A stretch of 42,028 nt of DNA from contig JAJCXW010000168.1 of assembly GCA_029263235.1 (NCBI GenBank), positions 1 through 42,028 on the forward strand, given 5' to 3'. The stretch is from Acidimicrobiales bacterium (lineage in GTDB: Bacteria > Actinomycetota > Acidimicrobiia > Acidimicrobiales > Aldehydirespiratoraceae). The notes under the pieces were generated by a model. It was not told the origin of the DNA. It made no database searches and saw only the letters and a program-made list of their open reading frames with translations. Of this stretch, positions 34,017-41,771 are shown piece after piece. The stretch's first letter is position 1. Each line of letters starts with the position of its first letter. The position numbers and the translations under genes are program-made.

Positions 34017-35186
34017 TCACACCAATCCTTGTCGTCGAAGATCCGAGTAGCTCACACCCTTGTCCACGCGGGGCTCCGGTGGTAAGCCGAGAATTCGTTC
34101 GCCGATGATGTTGCGCTGGATTTCGTCCGTTCCCCCGCGAATCGACATCGATGGGCCGGTGAGAAATTCGACAAGTGAGTCGCCGGCCACCATGCCCTCG
34201 GCTCCGAGGGCGTCCTGGACGATGGTGGTGCGCTCGTTGTAGACCTCGACCAGGCGCAGCTTTCCGCCCGAGCCGCCGGAACCCGCATCGGTGGCGGCTG
34301 CTTGCCGTCGAGCGTTCCAGCCGGCCACTTTCTGCTTGGCGTAGAGCGTCATGGCCCGATTGCGCCACACCGGATCCTGAAGACGACCCAGCTCCCCGAG
34401 TTGGTTGAGCCAGCCGTAGCCGCCGCTCGGATCAAGGCCGCCGCCCGAACCGCCGAGGCTCGATCGTTCGTGGGTGAGAACATCCATGGCCACACCCCAG
34501 CCGCCGCCTTCGGTTCCGAGAATGTCGGACCGGCCGACTCGCACCTCGTCGAGGAACACCTCGCTGAAGTGAGTATCGCCGTTCATCTGATGCAGGGCCC
34601 GAACGTCGACCCCCGGACCATCCATATCGACCGCGAACATCGTGAGGCCACGGTGTTTGACCTGTTCAGGATCGGTGCGGGCCAGACACATTCCCCAGCG
34701 TGAGTAGGGGCCGCGGCTCGTCCAGACCTTCTGGCCGCTCACCAGCCACTGGTCTCCGTCGGGAACCACCTTCGTGGCGATGTTGGCGAGGTCGGAGCCG
34801 GCGTCGGGCTCAGAGAACATCTGGCACCAGATCTCGGAACCGTCGGCAATTCCTTTCAGCCATCGCTGCTGCTGTGCCTCGTCCGCGGAACCGAACAGGA
34901 TCGGGGCGACCAAGCTCAGGCCAACGGCGAACGGGTACATGTCGGGCACCGCGAACTCCGAACGGACCTCATCTATCAGTCGGGCTTCTTCCTCGTCGGC
35001 GTTGCGGCCACCGAACTCGCTGGGCCATGTCGGGACGGCGAGGCCGTGTTCGGAGGCGCCACGAAGCCAGGCTCGCCCCGCGTCGACATCGTCGTTTCCG
35101 GCGCCGAGCACCGAGTTGGCCGTCTCAGGGTCGCGTTTCGACAACAACTGGTCGAGTTGTGCTCGGATTTCATCGACGGTGGCCAC
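34017..35186 (-). CDS. Acyl-CoA dehydrogenase (FadE-like)
   Basis: A 389-residue FAD enzyme that introduces an alpha,beta double bond into an acyl-CoA. It shows GLAVPTWPSEFGGRNADEEE, the FAD-contacting MFSEPDAGSDLANIATKV and WLVSGQKVWTSRG, and SMSIRGGTDEIQRNIIGERI near the C-terminus. In medium-chain enzymes the last block carries the catalytic Glu (EGT); here the position is Gly (GGT), as in many actinobacterial FadE proteins where the base sits elsewhere or the enzyme is a heteromer. A partner acyl-CoA dehydrogenase is not in the window. It lies 26 bases after the DUF2269-like gene and 35 before the nitronate-monooxygenase-like gene. Confidence 0.92.
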   Translation of the reverse strand: MATVDEIRAQLDQLLSKRDPETANSVLGAGNDDVDAGRAWLRGASEHGLAVPTWPSEFGGRNADEEEARLIDEVRSEFAVPDMYPFAVGLSLVAPILFGSADEAQQQRWLKGIADGSEIWCQMFSEPDAGSDLANIATKVVPDGDQWLVSGQKVWTSRGPYSRWGMCLARTDPEQVKHRGLTMFAVDMDGPGVDVRALHQMNGDTHFSEVFLDEVRVGRSDILGTEGGGWGVAMDVLTHERSSLGGSGGGLDPSGGYGWLNQLGELGRLQDPVWRNRAMTLYAKQKVAGWNARRQAAATDAGSGGSGGKLRLVEVYNERTTIVQDALGAEGMVAGDSLVEFLTGPSMSIRGGTDEIQRNIIGERILGLPPEPRVDKGVSYSDLRRQGLV

Positions 35187-35212
35187 GAACCGTCACATTA
35201 GACACCGAAGTG

Positions 35213-35668
35213 TCAGACGCCCCACTTGCCGACCATGGCAGCGATCGTGACGATGACCAGTGTCATATCGATCACTCCACCGATGAGAAGCTTGCTCTCG
35301 ATGGAGGCGGCGAGCGTGTCGTCGCCCGACTCGCGAGCCTCGGCGGCCTTGCGCGAGTTGGGGGCGAAGAAGGCCATGCCGAGAGCCGCTCCGACGATCA
35401 CCGTGAGAAAGCCCAGCGACACGAACGGGTCGGACATTTCGTAGGGAGAGTCGTCGACCGCGACGATCAGACCCACACCGGTGATGAGAGCGAGAAGGGA
35501 CGCCGGCATGTAGAGGGTCCGGAGAAGACCCTCCACCGTCCGGTGCCAGCCAGCAGCGACCGAGCCGCCGATCTTCTGGACCTGGGGCGTAACCAGGAAC
35601 TGAACGACGTTGGCGCCCAGCCAGGCCCCGGCCGCGATGATGTGAATGGTGAGGAGTGTGTCTTCCAT
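35213..35668 (-). CDS. DUF2269/CopD-like small membrane protein
   Basis: 151 residues with four predicted membrane helices: TIHIIAAGAWLGANVVQFLV, MPASLLALITGVGLIVAV, FLTVIVGAALGMAFFA and GGVIDMTLVIVTIAAMVG. The HIIAAGAWLG start, with a His in the first helix, resembles the DUF2269 group, which is related to CopD-like and haem-binding membrane proteins. No function can be assigned. It is first in the minus-strand run with acyl-CoA dehydrogenase, flavoprotein and Mo enzyme and is divergent from the thiolase by about 100 bp. Confidence 0.75.
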   Translation of the reverse strand: MEDTLLTIHIIAAGAWLGANVVQFLVTPQVQKIGGSVAAGWHRTVEGLLRTLYMPASLLALITGVGLIVAVDDSPYEMSDPFVSLGFLTVIVGAALGMAFFAPNSRKAAEARESGDDTLAASIESKLLIGGVIDMTLVIVTIAAMVGKWGV

Positions 35669-35725
35669 GATTCCCGAGACTAGCCCGGGCCACGGCCATC
35701 CGTAGCGGCTCTACCTCCACAAGTG

Positions 35726-35735
35726 AACGATCGTT
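35726..35735. promoter_or_regulatory. Palindrome AACGATCGTT upstream of the thiolase
   Basis: A perfect 10-base palindrome within GTGAACGATCGTTAGC, 35 bases upstream of the thiolase ATG and in the divergent promoter shared with the DUF2269-like gene. The AACGA-TCGTT pattern resembles operators of TetR-type regulators of acyl-CoA catabolism. No TetR gene is in the window, so this is only a candidate. Confidence 0.4.
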
Positions 35736-35769
35736 AGCTTTTCTTCGAGCCTCTATCTAGATTGTCGTC

Positions 35770-36954
35770 ATGACAGAACGTGATGTTGTGATCGTCGATG
35801 CGGTGCGGAGTCCGGTTGGAAGGCGCAATGGCGAACTATCTGCCATGCAATCGATCAACCTTCTCGGCGACGTCCAGAAGGCACTCTTCGACCGAACCGG
35901 CATGGACCCGGCCGATGTCGGACAGGTAATCGGAGGCTGCGTCGGCCAGGTCGGCATGCAGACCATGAACGTGGCACGAAACGCCTGGCTGGCAGCCGGA
36001 CTGCCGCTCGAGGTGGGTGCCACCACCGTCGACAACCAGTGCGGATCATCTCAGCAAGCGACCGGCCTCGCCTACGCGATGATCAAGGCCGGGGTCGTCG
36101 ACACCGCCGTGTCCTGTGGCATCGAACTGATGAGCCGAGTGAAGATGGGCGCCACCATCCCGAAAGACCCCGACGTGGGGGTGCCGGTCAACAAGCGCTA
36201 CTGGGAACACTTCGAGTGGACATCACAATTCGAAGGTGCCGAACGCATCGCCGAGCAGTGGGATATCTCCCGTGCCGACACCGACGCCTTCGGACTCCGC
36301 AGCCAGACCCTCGCAGCCAAGGCCTGGAACGAGGACGCCTTCGCCACCCAGATCGTTCCGGTACAGGCTCCGGTGATCGACGACGAAGGCAACGACACCG
36401 GCGAGACGGTCACCATCACCCGCGATGGCGGACTTCGCGACACCACCCTCGAGGGGCTCGCCAAGCTCAAGGCAGTGGGACGAGACGGTGCCGTCCACAC
36501 GGCCGGCTCGGCCAGCCAGATCAGCGATGGCGCCGGAGCAGTGTTGATGATGACCGCTGAGAAAGCGACGGAGCTGGGCTTGACCCCGCTGGCCCGCATC
36601 GTGGATGTCTGCAACGTCGGGTCTGATCCGGTGCTGATGCTCACCGGCCCGATCTTCGCCACCAAGAAGTTGCTCGCCGACAACGACCTGTCGATGAGCG
36701 ACATCGATGTGGTCGAAATCAACGAAGCATTCGCATCGGTGGTACTGGCATGGGAAAAGGAACTCCAGCCCGACATGGCCACCGTCAATCCCACCGGCGG
36801 CGCCATCGCCCTCGGTCATCCTCTGGGCGCCACCGGCGCGATTCTCATCACCAAGGCCGTTCACGAGCTCCAGCGTTCCGACAAGGAATACGCCATCATC
36901 ACCATGTGCTGCGGTGGAGGCCTCGGTACCGGCACCCTCATCCAGCGCCTCTGA
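35770..36954 (+). CDS. Thiolase / acetyl-CoA C-acyltransferase (FadA-like)
   Basis: A 394-residue thiolase that cleaves 3-oxoacyl-CoA with CoA or catalyses the reverse condensation. The nucleophilic Cys is in TTVDNQCGSSQQATGLAYAM, the NEAF block in VVEINEAFASVVLAWEK, the His in GGAIALGHPLGATGA and the second Cys in IITMCCGGGLGTGT. The sequence style resembles FadA5-type thiolases of steroid or lipid catabolism. It could also supply the 3-oxoadipyl-CoA thiolase step missing from the amino-acid island, but it lies 18 kb away and is not specifically linked. It is monocistronic and convergent with the DUF3048 lipoprotein. Confidence 0.93.
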   Translation: MTERDVVIVDAVRSPVGRRNGELSAMQSINLLGDVQKALFDRTGMDPADVGQVIGGCVGQVGMQTMNVARNAWLAAGLPLEVGATTVDNQCGSSQQATGLAYAMIKAGVVDTAVSCGIELMSRVKMGATIPKDPDVGVPVNKRYWEHFEWTSQFEGAERIAEQWDISRADTDAFGLRSQTLAAKAWNEDAFATQIVPVQAPVIDDEGNDTGETVTITRDGGLRDTTLEGLAKLKAVGRDGAVHTAGSASQISDGAGAVLMMTAEKATELGLTPLARIVDVCNVGSDPVLMLTGPIFATKKLLADNDLSMSDIDVVEINEAFASVVLAWEKELQPDMATVNPTGGAIALGHPLGATGAILITKAVHELQRSDKEYAIITMCCGGGLGTGTLIQRL

Positions 36955-36963
36955 ATCGAGGTT

Positions 36964-38205
36964 CTAGAGAAGCGGAGCCCCCGGGGCCAGTTCCACCCAG
37001 GTCACGCCCGGAGTCAGGGCGACCGGAACCCCGTCAGGAGTCGTCCAGGTGGCCACGGCATGAATCGAAGGCTTGGTCCAGGTGGCTTCGACGACGTTTC
37101 CATCGGTGAAGATCCACGCCTTTCCGGTGCCAAGGAACTGCTCCTCGAAGACGGTGGAGCCGGCCGCGTCGATCGACCCGGTGGAGACGTGTTCGATCTC
37201 GGCCACGATCACGTTGGCGGCGAGCACTTGAATCCCGTCGGCGTCGACGTGAGGCGTACTTCCTTGGGTGCGCAGCCATCCACCCAATGAGCTGCTCCAG
37301 TTCCAATCTGCGGTGACCGATGGGAACTTCACCGTGAAGGCTGTAGACGGGCGTGCGCCCGCGGGCAGGCCGATCGTTTCTGTGCGGTACTCGAAGTGAG
37401 GTGGAGGGGCACCGCCCGAATCGGCGCGGATCGCTATCGACTGCAGTTCGGTTCCGTCGGTCATGAGGTCGTACGTACCGGGCCGGTCGGAGGCCCTCGT
37501 GTACTCACTACGCGTGCCGGCACCGAGATCGACCATGTTCTGGCGCCGCAAGAGCCTGGCGTGGACCCTGTTTGCGCCGGACCACACGAACACCGGCTCG
37601 TTGAGGGAGCCGAGCATTGCGATGTCGGTGCTTCGACCCGACCTGACGGGCCCGATCACATCGGGAACTGTCGAGTGGAACACGACAACCAGGCGTGTCG
37701 ACCCGCCCTCGATCATCTCCTCATAGACGAGATCGGCTTGGGACAAGGTTGCCTGCGGGCGACCCTTGCTGGTGTTGTCGATCTTCGCCAGGACCGCCGG
37801 AAGTTCGGCCCTGGACGGGTCGGAGAGTGGCAGGCCGGTGAGCGGTGCCACACCAGGAGCTGCCGGGGCCGGGGGCAGAGCCACCGGCGCCACGACGATA
37901 CGGTCAGGATCGATCTGGCCGAGCACCCCGCGGTAGGGGGGCTCGCCGGATATCACGATGGAGGATCCCATCGATGACGGGATGGGGTCGACAGGTACGG
38001 GATCGGGCACGCCACGCGATGTCGGTGGGGTCACCGGCAAGGTCCTCGACACGGTGGTCGACGACACCGAAGAGTCGACCGTGGTCGTCGTCGAAGTGGT
38101 GGTTTCGGTGGAGTCTTCAGAGTCGCCATCTCCACCACCGCAGGCAGCTGCGACCAAGGCGAGAGACAGGACGATGGCAGGTATACGGTTGGGCACGGGC
38201 GACAA
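36964..38205 (-). CDS. DUF3048 (YerB-like) lipoprotein
   Basis: 413 residues. A lipoprotein signal peptide (IPAIVLSLALVAAACGGG, lipobox VAAAC) is followed by an acidic and Thr-rich linker of about 35 residues and a Pro-rich stretch. The DUF3048 domain starts near PLTGLPLSDPSRAELPAVLA with the conserved KIDNTSKGRPQATLSQADLV, YEEMIEGGSTRLVVVFHS and VIGPVRSGRSTDIAML blocks, and ends with GKAWIFTDGNVVEATW. The function of the domain is unknown; it is cell-surface attached. It is last in a six-gene minus-strand run, 22 bases after the SCO6745-like gene. Confidence 0.9.
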   Translation of the reverse strand: MSPVPNRIPAIVLSLALVAAACGGGDGDSEDSTETTTSTTTTVDSSVSSTTVSRTLPVTPPTSRGVPDPVPVDPIPSSMGSSIVISGEPPYRGVLGQIDPDRIVVAPVALPPAPAAPGVAPLTGLPLSDPSRAELPAVLAKIDNTSKGRPQATLSQADLVYEEMIEGGSTRLVVVFHSTVPDVIGPVRSGRSTDIAMLGSLNEPVFVWSGANRVHARLLRRQNMVDLGAGTRSEYTRASDRPGTYDLMTDGTELQSIAIRADSGGAPPPHFEYRTETIGLPAGARPSTAFTVKFPSVTADWNWSSSLGGWLRTQGSTPHVDADGIQVLAANVIVAEIEHVSTGSIDAAGSTVFEEQFLGTGKAWIFTDGNVVEATWTKPSIHAVATWTTPDGVPVALTPGVTWVELAPGAPLL

Positions 38206-38227
38206 CGCTACGCACCCGAGAGTGTTG

Positions 38228-38965
38228 TCACACCGCGGCTTCGATAATCCCCTCTGTGAGCGAAACGAACTCCTCGACCTCGTCGTCGGACAGAGGCGAG
38301 AGGGTGCCGATACTCAGCTCGTTGGTCGTCTCCTCGACCGATCTGCGGCCGGCTCTGTCGGCCGGTGTCGGCTCGGGATAGGGCTCCGGCCATCCGAAGA
38401 ATCCGGCCGCGCCGGCTCCGCGAGATCCGCACAAGATCGACATGAGCGGATCGAACCCGGCCACCACCAGTGCGGACACATGCAGTGAGAACCGAAGCTC
38501 ACGCAGGACTTGAGCGAGCACACAGGCTCGGGCCGGCAAATCGTCGGGGCGAGGCACAGCCCGCCAACCTGCGAACAATGGTGCTCCAACCGGCGATGCC
38601 CCGTCGGCGATGCGGCCAGCGAGTTCGCACCATCGATCGAGACCGGGAACGTCGGAGAAGTGAGCCCGGCCGTACTCGGCCGCGATCGACGTGTAGATCT
38701 CCGCTGCCTGTGTCGGGTCGGCGTCGGCCAACACGATGTCCCATTCGCGGTGGACCAACTCCGGTTCGATGAAGGCCGCGGACGCCACCACCACGTCGGC
38801 GTGGACCCTTCCGAGCACACCGAACCGGCCCGCGAAGTAGACCGCGAATCCTGGTTCGAGATTCATTTCGCCGGCCCGGCCGAAACCGACGGGGTCCAGC
38901 ATGAACCTGCCACCCAGATCGCCGATCATCGGGGCAAGTTCTTTGGCTGCTTCTGATCTGGACAT
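38228..38965 (-). CDS. SCO6745-family protein
   Basis: 245 residues, soluble, function unknown. It resembles the actinobacterial SCO6745 family: an N-terminal GRFMLDPVGFGRAGEMNLEP, GFAVYFAGRFGVLGRVHADV, the Trp-rich ELVHREWDIVLADADPTQAA, PLFAGWRAVPRPDDLPARAC, and a C-terminal helix LREL-RFSLHVSALVVAG followed by FFGWPEPYPEPTP. The ATG at 38965 has AAGGAG six bases upstream; the track start at 39040 adds 25 residues. It sits between the SRPBCC protein and the DUF3048 lipoprotein. Confidence 0.78.
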   Translation of the reverse strand: MSRSEAAKELAPMIGDLGGRFMLDPVGFGRAGEMNLEPGFAVYFAGRFGVLGRVHADVVVASAAFIEPELVHREWDIVLADADPTQAAEIYTSIAAEYGRAHFSDVPGLDRWCELAGRIADGASPVGAPLFAGWRAVPRPDDLPARACVLAQVLRELRFSLHVSALVVAGFDPLMSILCGSRGAGAAGFFGWPEPYPEPTPADRAGRRSVEETTNELSIGTLSPLSDDEVEEFVSLTEGIIEAAV

Positions 38966-38987
38966 TGTTCTCCTTGGTGGTCTCAGC

Positions 38988-39425
38988 TCAGTTCGAGCGG
39001 TCGAGTTCGGATGACGCGGCAACATGGTCGAGGAATCCACTGATCACGGTGGTCGCGAGCTCCAGAAACTCGAGCCCTTCGGGGCTCGGATCCGGGTCGA
39101 CCACGACGCCCCAAATCAGGTGACACTCGGATCCATCGTCGCGAATGAGAAATGTGCCGTGATACATGTCGAGTCCGGTGTCGCCCTCGACCTTGTAGGC
39201 CCTGCGCCACGGAGGCTCGAACGACAGGACAGTCTCGACCAGTGGCGGCTTCTGAGGATCGAGCGTCAGGTGCAGGACCGCGCCGGCTCCGTGGGGGGCG
39301 GGGTCGCCCTCGACGTGATACGGACCCACCGCGGCTTCCATCTCCCGTAGAAGAACCTCCCAAGTGTGGGAGCGCGGCGCCATCACGTGACGTTCGAGCG
39401 AGCGAGAGATGTGTTTCTTGGTCAT
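38988..39425 (-). CDS. SRPBCC (START-like) domain protein
   Basis: 145 residues of the helix-grip fold that binds hydrophobic ligands. SLERHVMAPRSHTWEVLLRE opens the domain, a beta sheet with HGAGAVLHLTLDPQKPPLVE and TVLSFEPPWRRAYKVEGDTG forms the cavity, DDGSECHLIWGVVVDPDPSP follows, and the long C-terminal helix LEFLELATTVISGFLDHVAA closes the pocket. The ligand is unknown. The ATG at 39425 overlaps the stop of the CysQ-like gene (ATGA); the first 131 residues of the track ORF are a shadow. Confidence 0.85.
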   Translation of the reverse strand: MTKKHISRSLERHVMAPRSHTWEVLLREMEAAVGPYHVEGDPAPHGAGAVLHLTLDPQKPPLVETVLSFEPPWRRAYKVEGDTGLDMYHGTFLIRDDGSECHLIWGVVVDPDPSPEGLEFLELATTVISGFLDHVAASSELDRSN

Positions 39426-40174
39426 GCCACCGGTGCCATGGCTTCCACAATGGCATCTTGTAGCTCTGGTCTGCAGATGATGAGTCCGGATGTGGCCGGA
39501 TGAGCCTTGTTGAATTCGAGTTCGGTGCCGTCGATCCGGCAGGCCGCGAGGCCGGCCGCCTGAGCTACCGCCACTGGTGCGCAACTGTCCCATTCGTAGA
39601 GATAGCCACCGTGGACATAGGCATCGGCCTCGCCACGAACTACCGCCATGGCCTTCACTCCCGCCGACCCGAGTGCCGTTACCTCCACATTCATGGCGTT
39701 GTGAAGCAGTCTTCCGTCGAGATGTCGGCGCGACCGCGAAACCAAGATGAGCGGCGTGTCTCCCAGCCTCGACATCACCGGGGTAGGCGATGGTTCGGTG
39801 GCCCAGGTCGTCTCCCAACCCGGCACCGCTACCGCTCCAGCCGTGGCCCGGCCATCCTCAACCAGAGCAATGTGAACTGACCAAGTGGCGCTCCAGCCGT
39901 AGTCGGACGAGCCATCGAGGGGGTCGACGATCCAGACACGTGATGCGGAAAGGCGGTCCTGGTCGTCGTAGCCCTCCTCCGACAGCACAGCATCGTCGGG
40001 CCGGTGTCGAGCCAGCTCGGCCACGATGAACTCGTGGGCGGTGCGATCACCGAGATACTCGATGCCACTCAAAGCTCGTTCGCTGGTTCCGCGGTTCTCC
40101 AGGAGGTCGACCAGCAAGTCGCCGGTGTCGGCGGCGATGCGCGCCGCTAGAGCGTGGTCCTCGGCATCAGCCAT
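39422..40174 (-). CDS. cysQ: CysQ-like 3'-phosphoadenosine phosphatase / inositol monophosphatase family
   Basis: 250 residues of the lithium-sensitive sugar phosphatase family. Metal-binding motifs are AVLSEEG, VWIVDPLDGSSDYGW and the C-terminal EWDSCAPVAVAQAAGLAACR. From memory it matches mycobacterial CysQ in detail (DAVLSEE, IDPLDG, GSAGAKAMAV and EWDSAAP blocks), which removes the 3' phosphate of PAP in sulfate assimilation and can also act on inositol phosphates. The ATG at 40174 is chosen because it gives the family N-terminus; the track start adds 15 residues. The stop of the SDR gene is seven bases upstream. Confidence 0.82.
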   Translation of the reverse strand: MADAEDHALAARIAADTGDLLVDLLENRGTSERALSGIEYLGDRTAHEFIVAELARHRPDDAVLSEEGYDDQDRLSASRVWIVDPLDGSSDYGWSATWSVHIALVEDGRATAGAVAVPGWETTWATEPSPTPVMSRLGDTPLILVSRSRRHLDGRLLHNAMNVEVTALGSAGVKAMAVVRGEADAYVHGGYLYEWDSCAPVAVAQAAGLAACRIDGTELEFNKAHPATSGLIICRPELQDAIVEAMAPVA

Positions 40175-40181
40175 GTGGTGG

Positions 40182-41018
40182 TCAGATATCCCAGCTCGAC
40201 GGCGCGGTGCCCGAAGCAATCCACTCGGCTCGCTGCCTGATCTGGGTCGCGTATTCGGGGTGCGTCAGGATGTAGAAGCGGCCCGACCGGATGGCGTCGA
40301 CGACGTCGTCGGCGACCTGTTCCGGCGGAATTCCACCACCAACCAGATCGATCACCGCCTGTCGAAGGAACTCCTCCTCCTCAGAGGGTTCCTCGAGCCG
40401 GACCAGATGCTCCGGAATGTTTCGCTGCGAGTCGGCGATCTTCGTCTGTACGAATCCCGGGCACAGGACCGACACCCCCAGATTGGTGTCGGCGGTCTCG
40501 AGCGAGAGGGTCTCGCTCATCGCCACCACTGCGTACTTCGACACTGTGTAGCTGCCCAGCCCGGGGGTCGGCATCAGCCCGGCCATCGAGGCCGTGTTGA
40601 CCATGTGGCAGGGTTCGCCGTGAGCGACCATCGACGGCCCGAACACCTTGATTCCGTGGAGGACCCCCAACAAGTCGACGCCGAGCACCCATTCCCACAC
40701 GTCGAGATCGTCGGGTTCGAGGATCGCACCGCCCCCTCCGACCCCGGCGTTGTTGCACAGCAGATGGATGTTGCCGAATCGTTCTTCGGCGGCGGCTGCC
40801 AATCGCCTCACCGACTCGACGTCGGACACGTCGATCTCCATGCCGAGCACCGGCACTTCTGCCGCATCGAACGCCGCCACTGCCTCATCGAGGGCTGGTT
40901 GCTCGATGTCGCCGAGCACCAGGTTCATGCCCTCGCGGCCGAGTCGGCGGGCAATGGCCAGTCCGATCCCGCTTGCTCCCCCGGTGACAACAGCCGTTCG
41001 GCCCTCGAAGTCTTGCAT
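40182..41018 (-). CDS. SDR-family oxidoreductase
   Basis: A 278-residue classical short-chain dehydrogenase. The cofactor motif is TAVVTGGASGIGLAIARRLG, acidic LVLGDIEQPAL suggests NAD(H) preference, then NNAGVGGGGAI, MVNTASMAGLMPTPGLGSYT (catalytic Ser) and YTVSKYAVVAMSETL (YxxxK). The C-terminal part has CPGFVQTKIADSQRNIPEH. The substrate is unknown. The catalytic motifs are intact here, in contrast to the SDR at 21375. It is second in the minus-strand run after the SufR-like regulator. Confidence 0.92.
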   Translation of the reverse strand: MQDFEGRTAVVTGGASGIGLAIARRLGREGMNLVLGDIEQPALDEAVAAFDAAEVPVLGMEIDVSDVESVRRLAAAAEERFGNIHLLCNNAGVGGGGAILEPDDLDVWEWVLGVDLLGVLHGIKVFGPSMVAHGEPCHMVNTASMAGLMPTPGLGSYTVSKYAVVAMSETLSLETADTNLGVSVLCPGFVQTKIADSQRNIPEHLVRLEEPSEEEEFLRQAVIDLVGGGIPPEQVADDVVDAIRSGRFYILTHPEYATQIRQRAEWIASGTAPSSWDI

Positions 41019-41049
41019 CGGGTCATCATTCCACGCCGTGCAGTCGTGG

Positions 41050-41703
41050 TCAGTTCCTGGAGGAACCAGTCCTGATTCGGTAGATGCACCTCTCGTCGCC
41101 CGATAGGAGATGCTCGGTTCGTTCCACGTCGGCAGCTTCGCCGATCACTCTCTGAAAGAGTTCCAGTTCGTTGCGACAGAGCCCTTGGCACTCCGTGGCC
41201 GCAGAGCAGACCGGGCAGTGATGTTCGATCAGCAGGAGATCTTCTCCGTCGGCCACGACCTCGGCCATGTAGCCCTGATCCCGACGGTGTCCGGCGAGAG
41301 CTTCAGCCCGAGTCGCCACGTCGGCATCCGGAGAAAACGCCGAGGAGATGGTCGCGAGCTGAACACGATCTCGTTCGGCAAGTACGTCGAGAAGCCCCTC
41401 GTCACCGACCGCGGCCCGCACGGCTCGGAGCAGCTCGACCGTGAGATCGCTGTGGCGATCAGGGAACAGGCCGATAGCGCGAGCCGACAGCGACCAGCCG
41501 ATCGGTGGCCGCCCGCGCGTGCCGGTGCTGAGTAACTCGGAGGTCACCAGACCCAGATCCTCGAGTTCGGCGAGCGGAGGCCTGACGGCTTGGGTGGTGA
41601 CACCGAGAGTCTCGGCGATGGCGGCCGTGGTACAGCTTCCGGATCGCTTCAGGTGATCGACGATTCGCCTTTGAGCCGCTCCGACGTCGTTCGTCTCATC
41701 CAT
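41050..41703 (-). CDS. SufR-like / ArsR-superfamily Fe-S-sensing transcriptional regulator
   Basis: 217 residues. An N-terminal winged HTH (RRIVDHLKRSGSCTTAAIAE, TLGVTTQAVRPPLAELEDLG) is followed by a hinge TRGRPPIGWSLSARAIGLFP and a C-terminal domain with EHHCPVCSAATECQGLCRNE and ERTEHLLSGDERCIYRI. The C-terminal cysteines and the HCP...LCxxE...GDxRCxYxI pattern match SufR-type regulators that bind an Fe-S cluster and control the suf operon. No suf gene is nearby in the window, so its target here may be the adjacent SDR-CysQ run. ATG at 41703 is preferred; a GTG directly before it is the track start. No clear Shine-Dalgarno is visible, so the mRNA may be leaderless. Confidence 0.82.
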   Translation of the reverse strand: MDETNDVGAAQRRIVDHLKRSGSCTTAAIAETLGVTTQAVRPPLAELEDLGLVTSELLSTGTRGRPPIGWSLSARAIGLFPDRHSDLTVELLRAVRAAVGDEGLLDVLAERDRVQLATISSAFSPDADVATRAEALAGHRRDQGYMAEVVADGEDLLLIEHHCPVCSAATECQGLCRNELELFQRVIGEAADVERTEHLLSGDERCIYRIRTGSSRN

Positions 41704-41771
41704 CACACGAGCTTAGCCAATTTGAAAAGACGAACCTTGCCCAATGGGTCGGGCAGATTGGTCTCGCCCGG

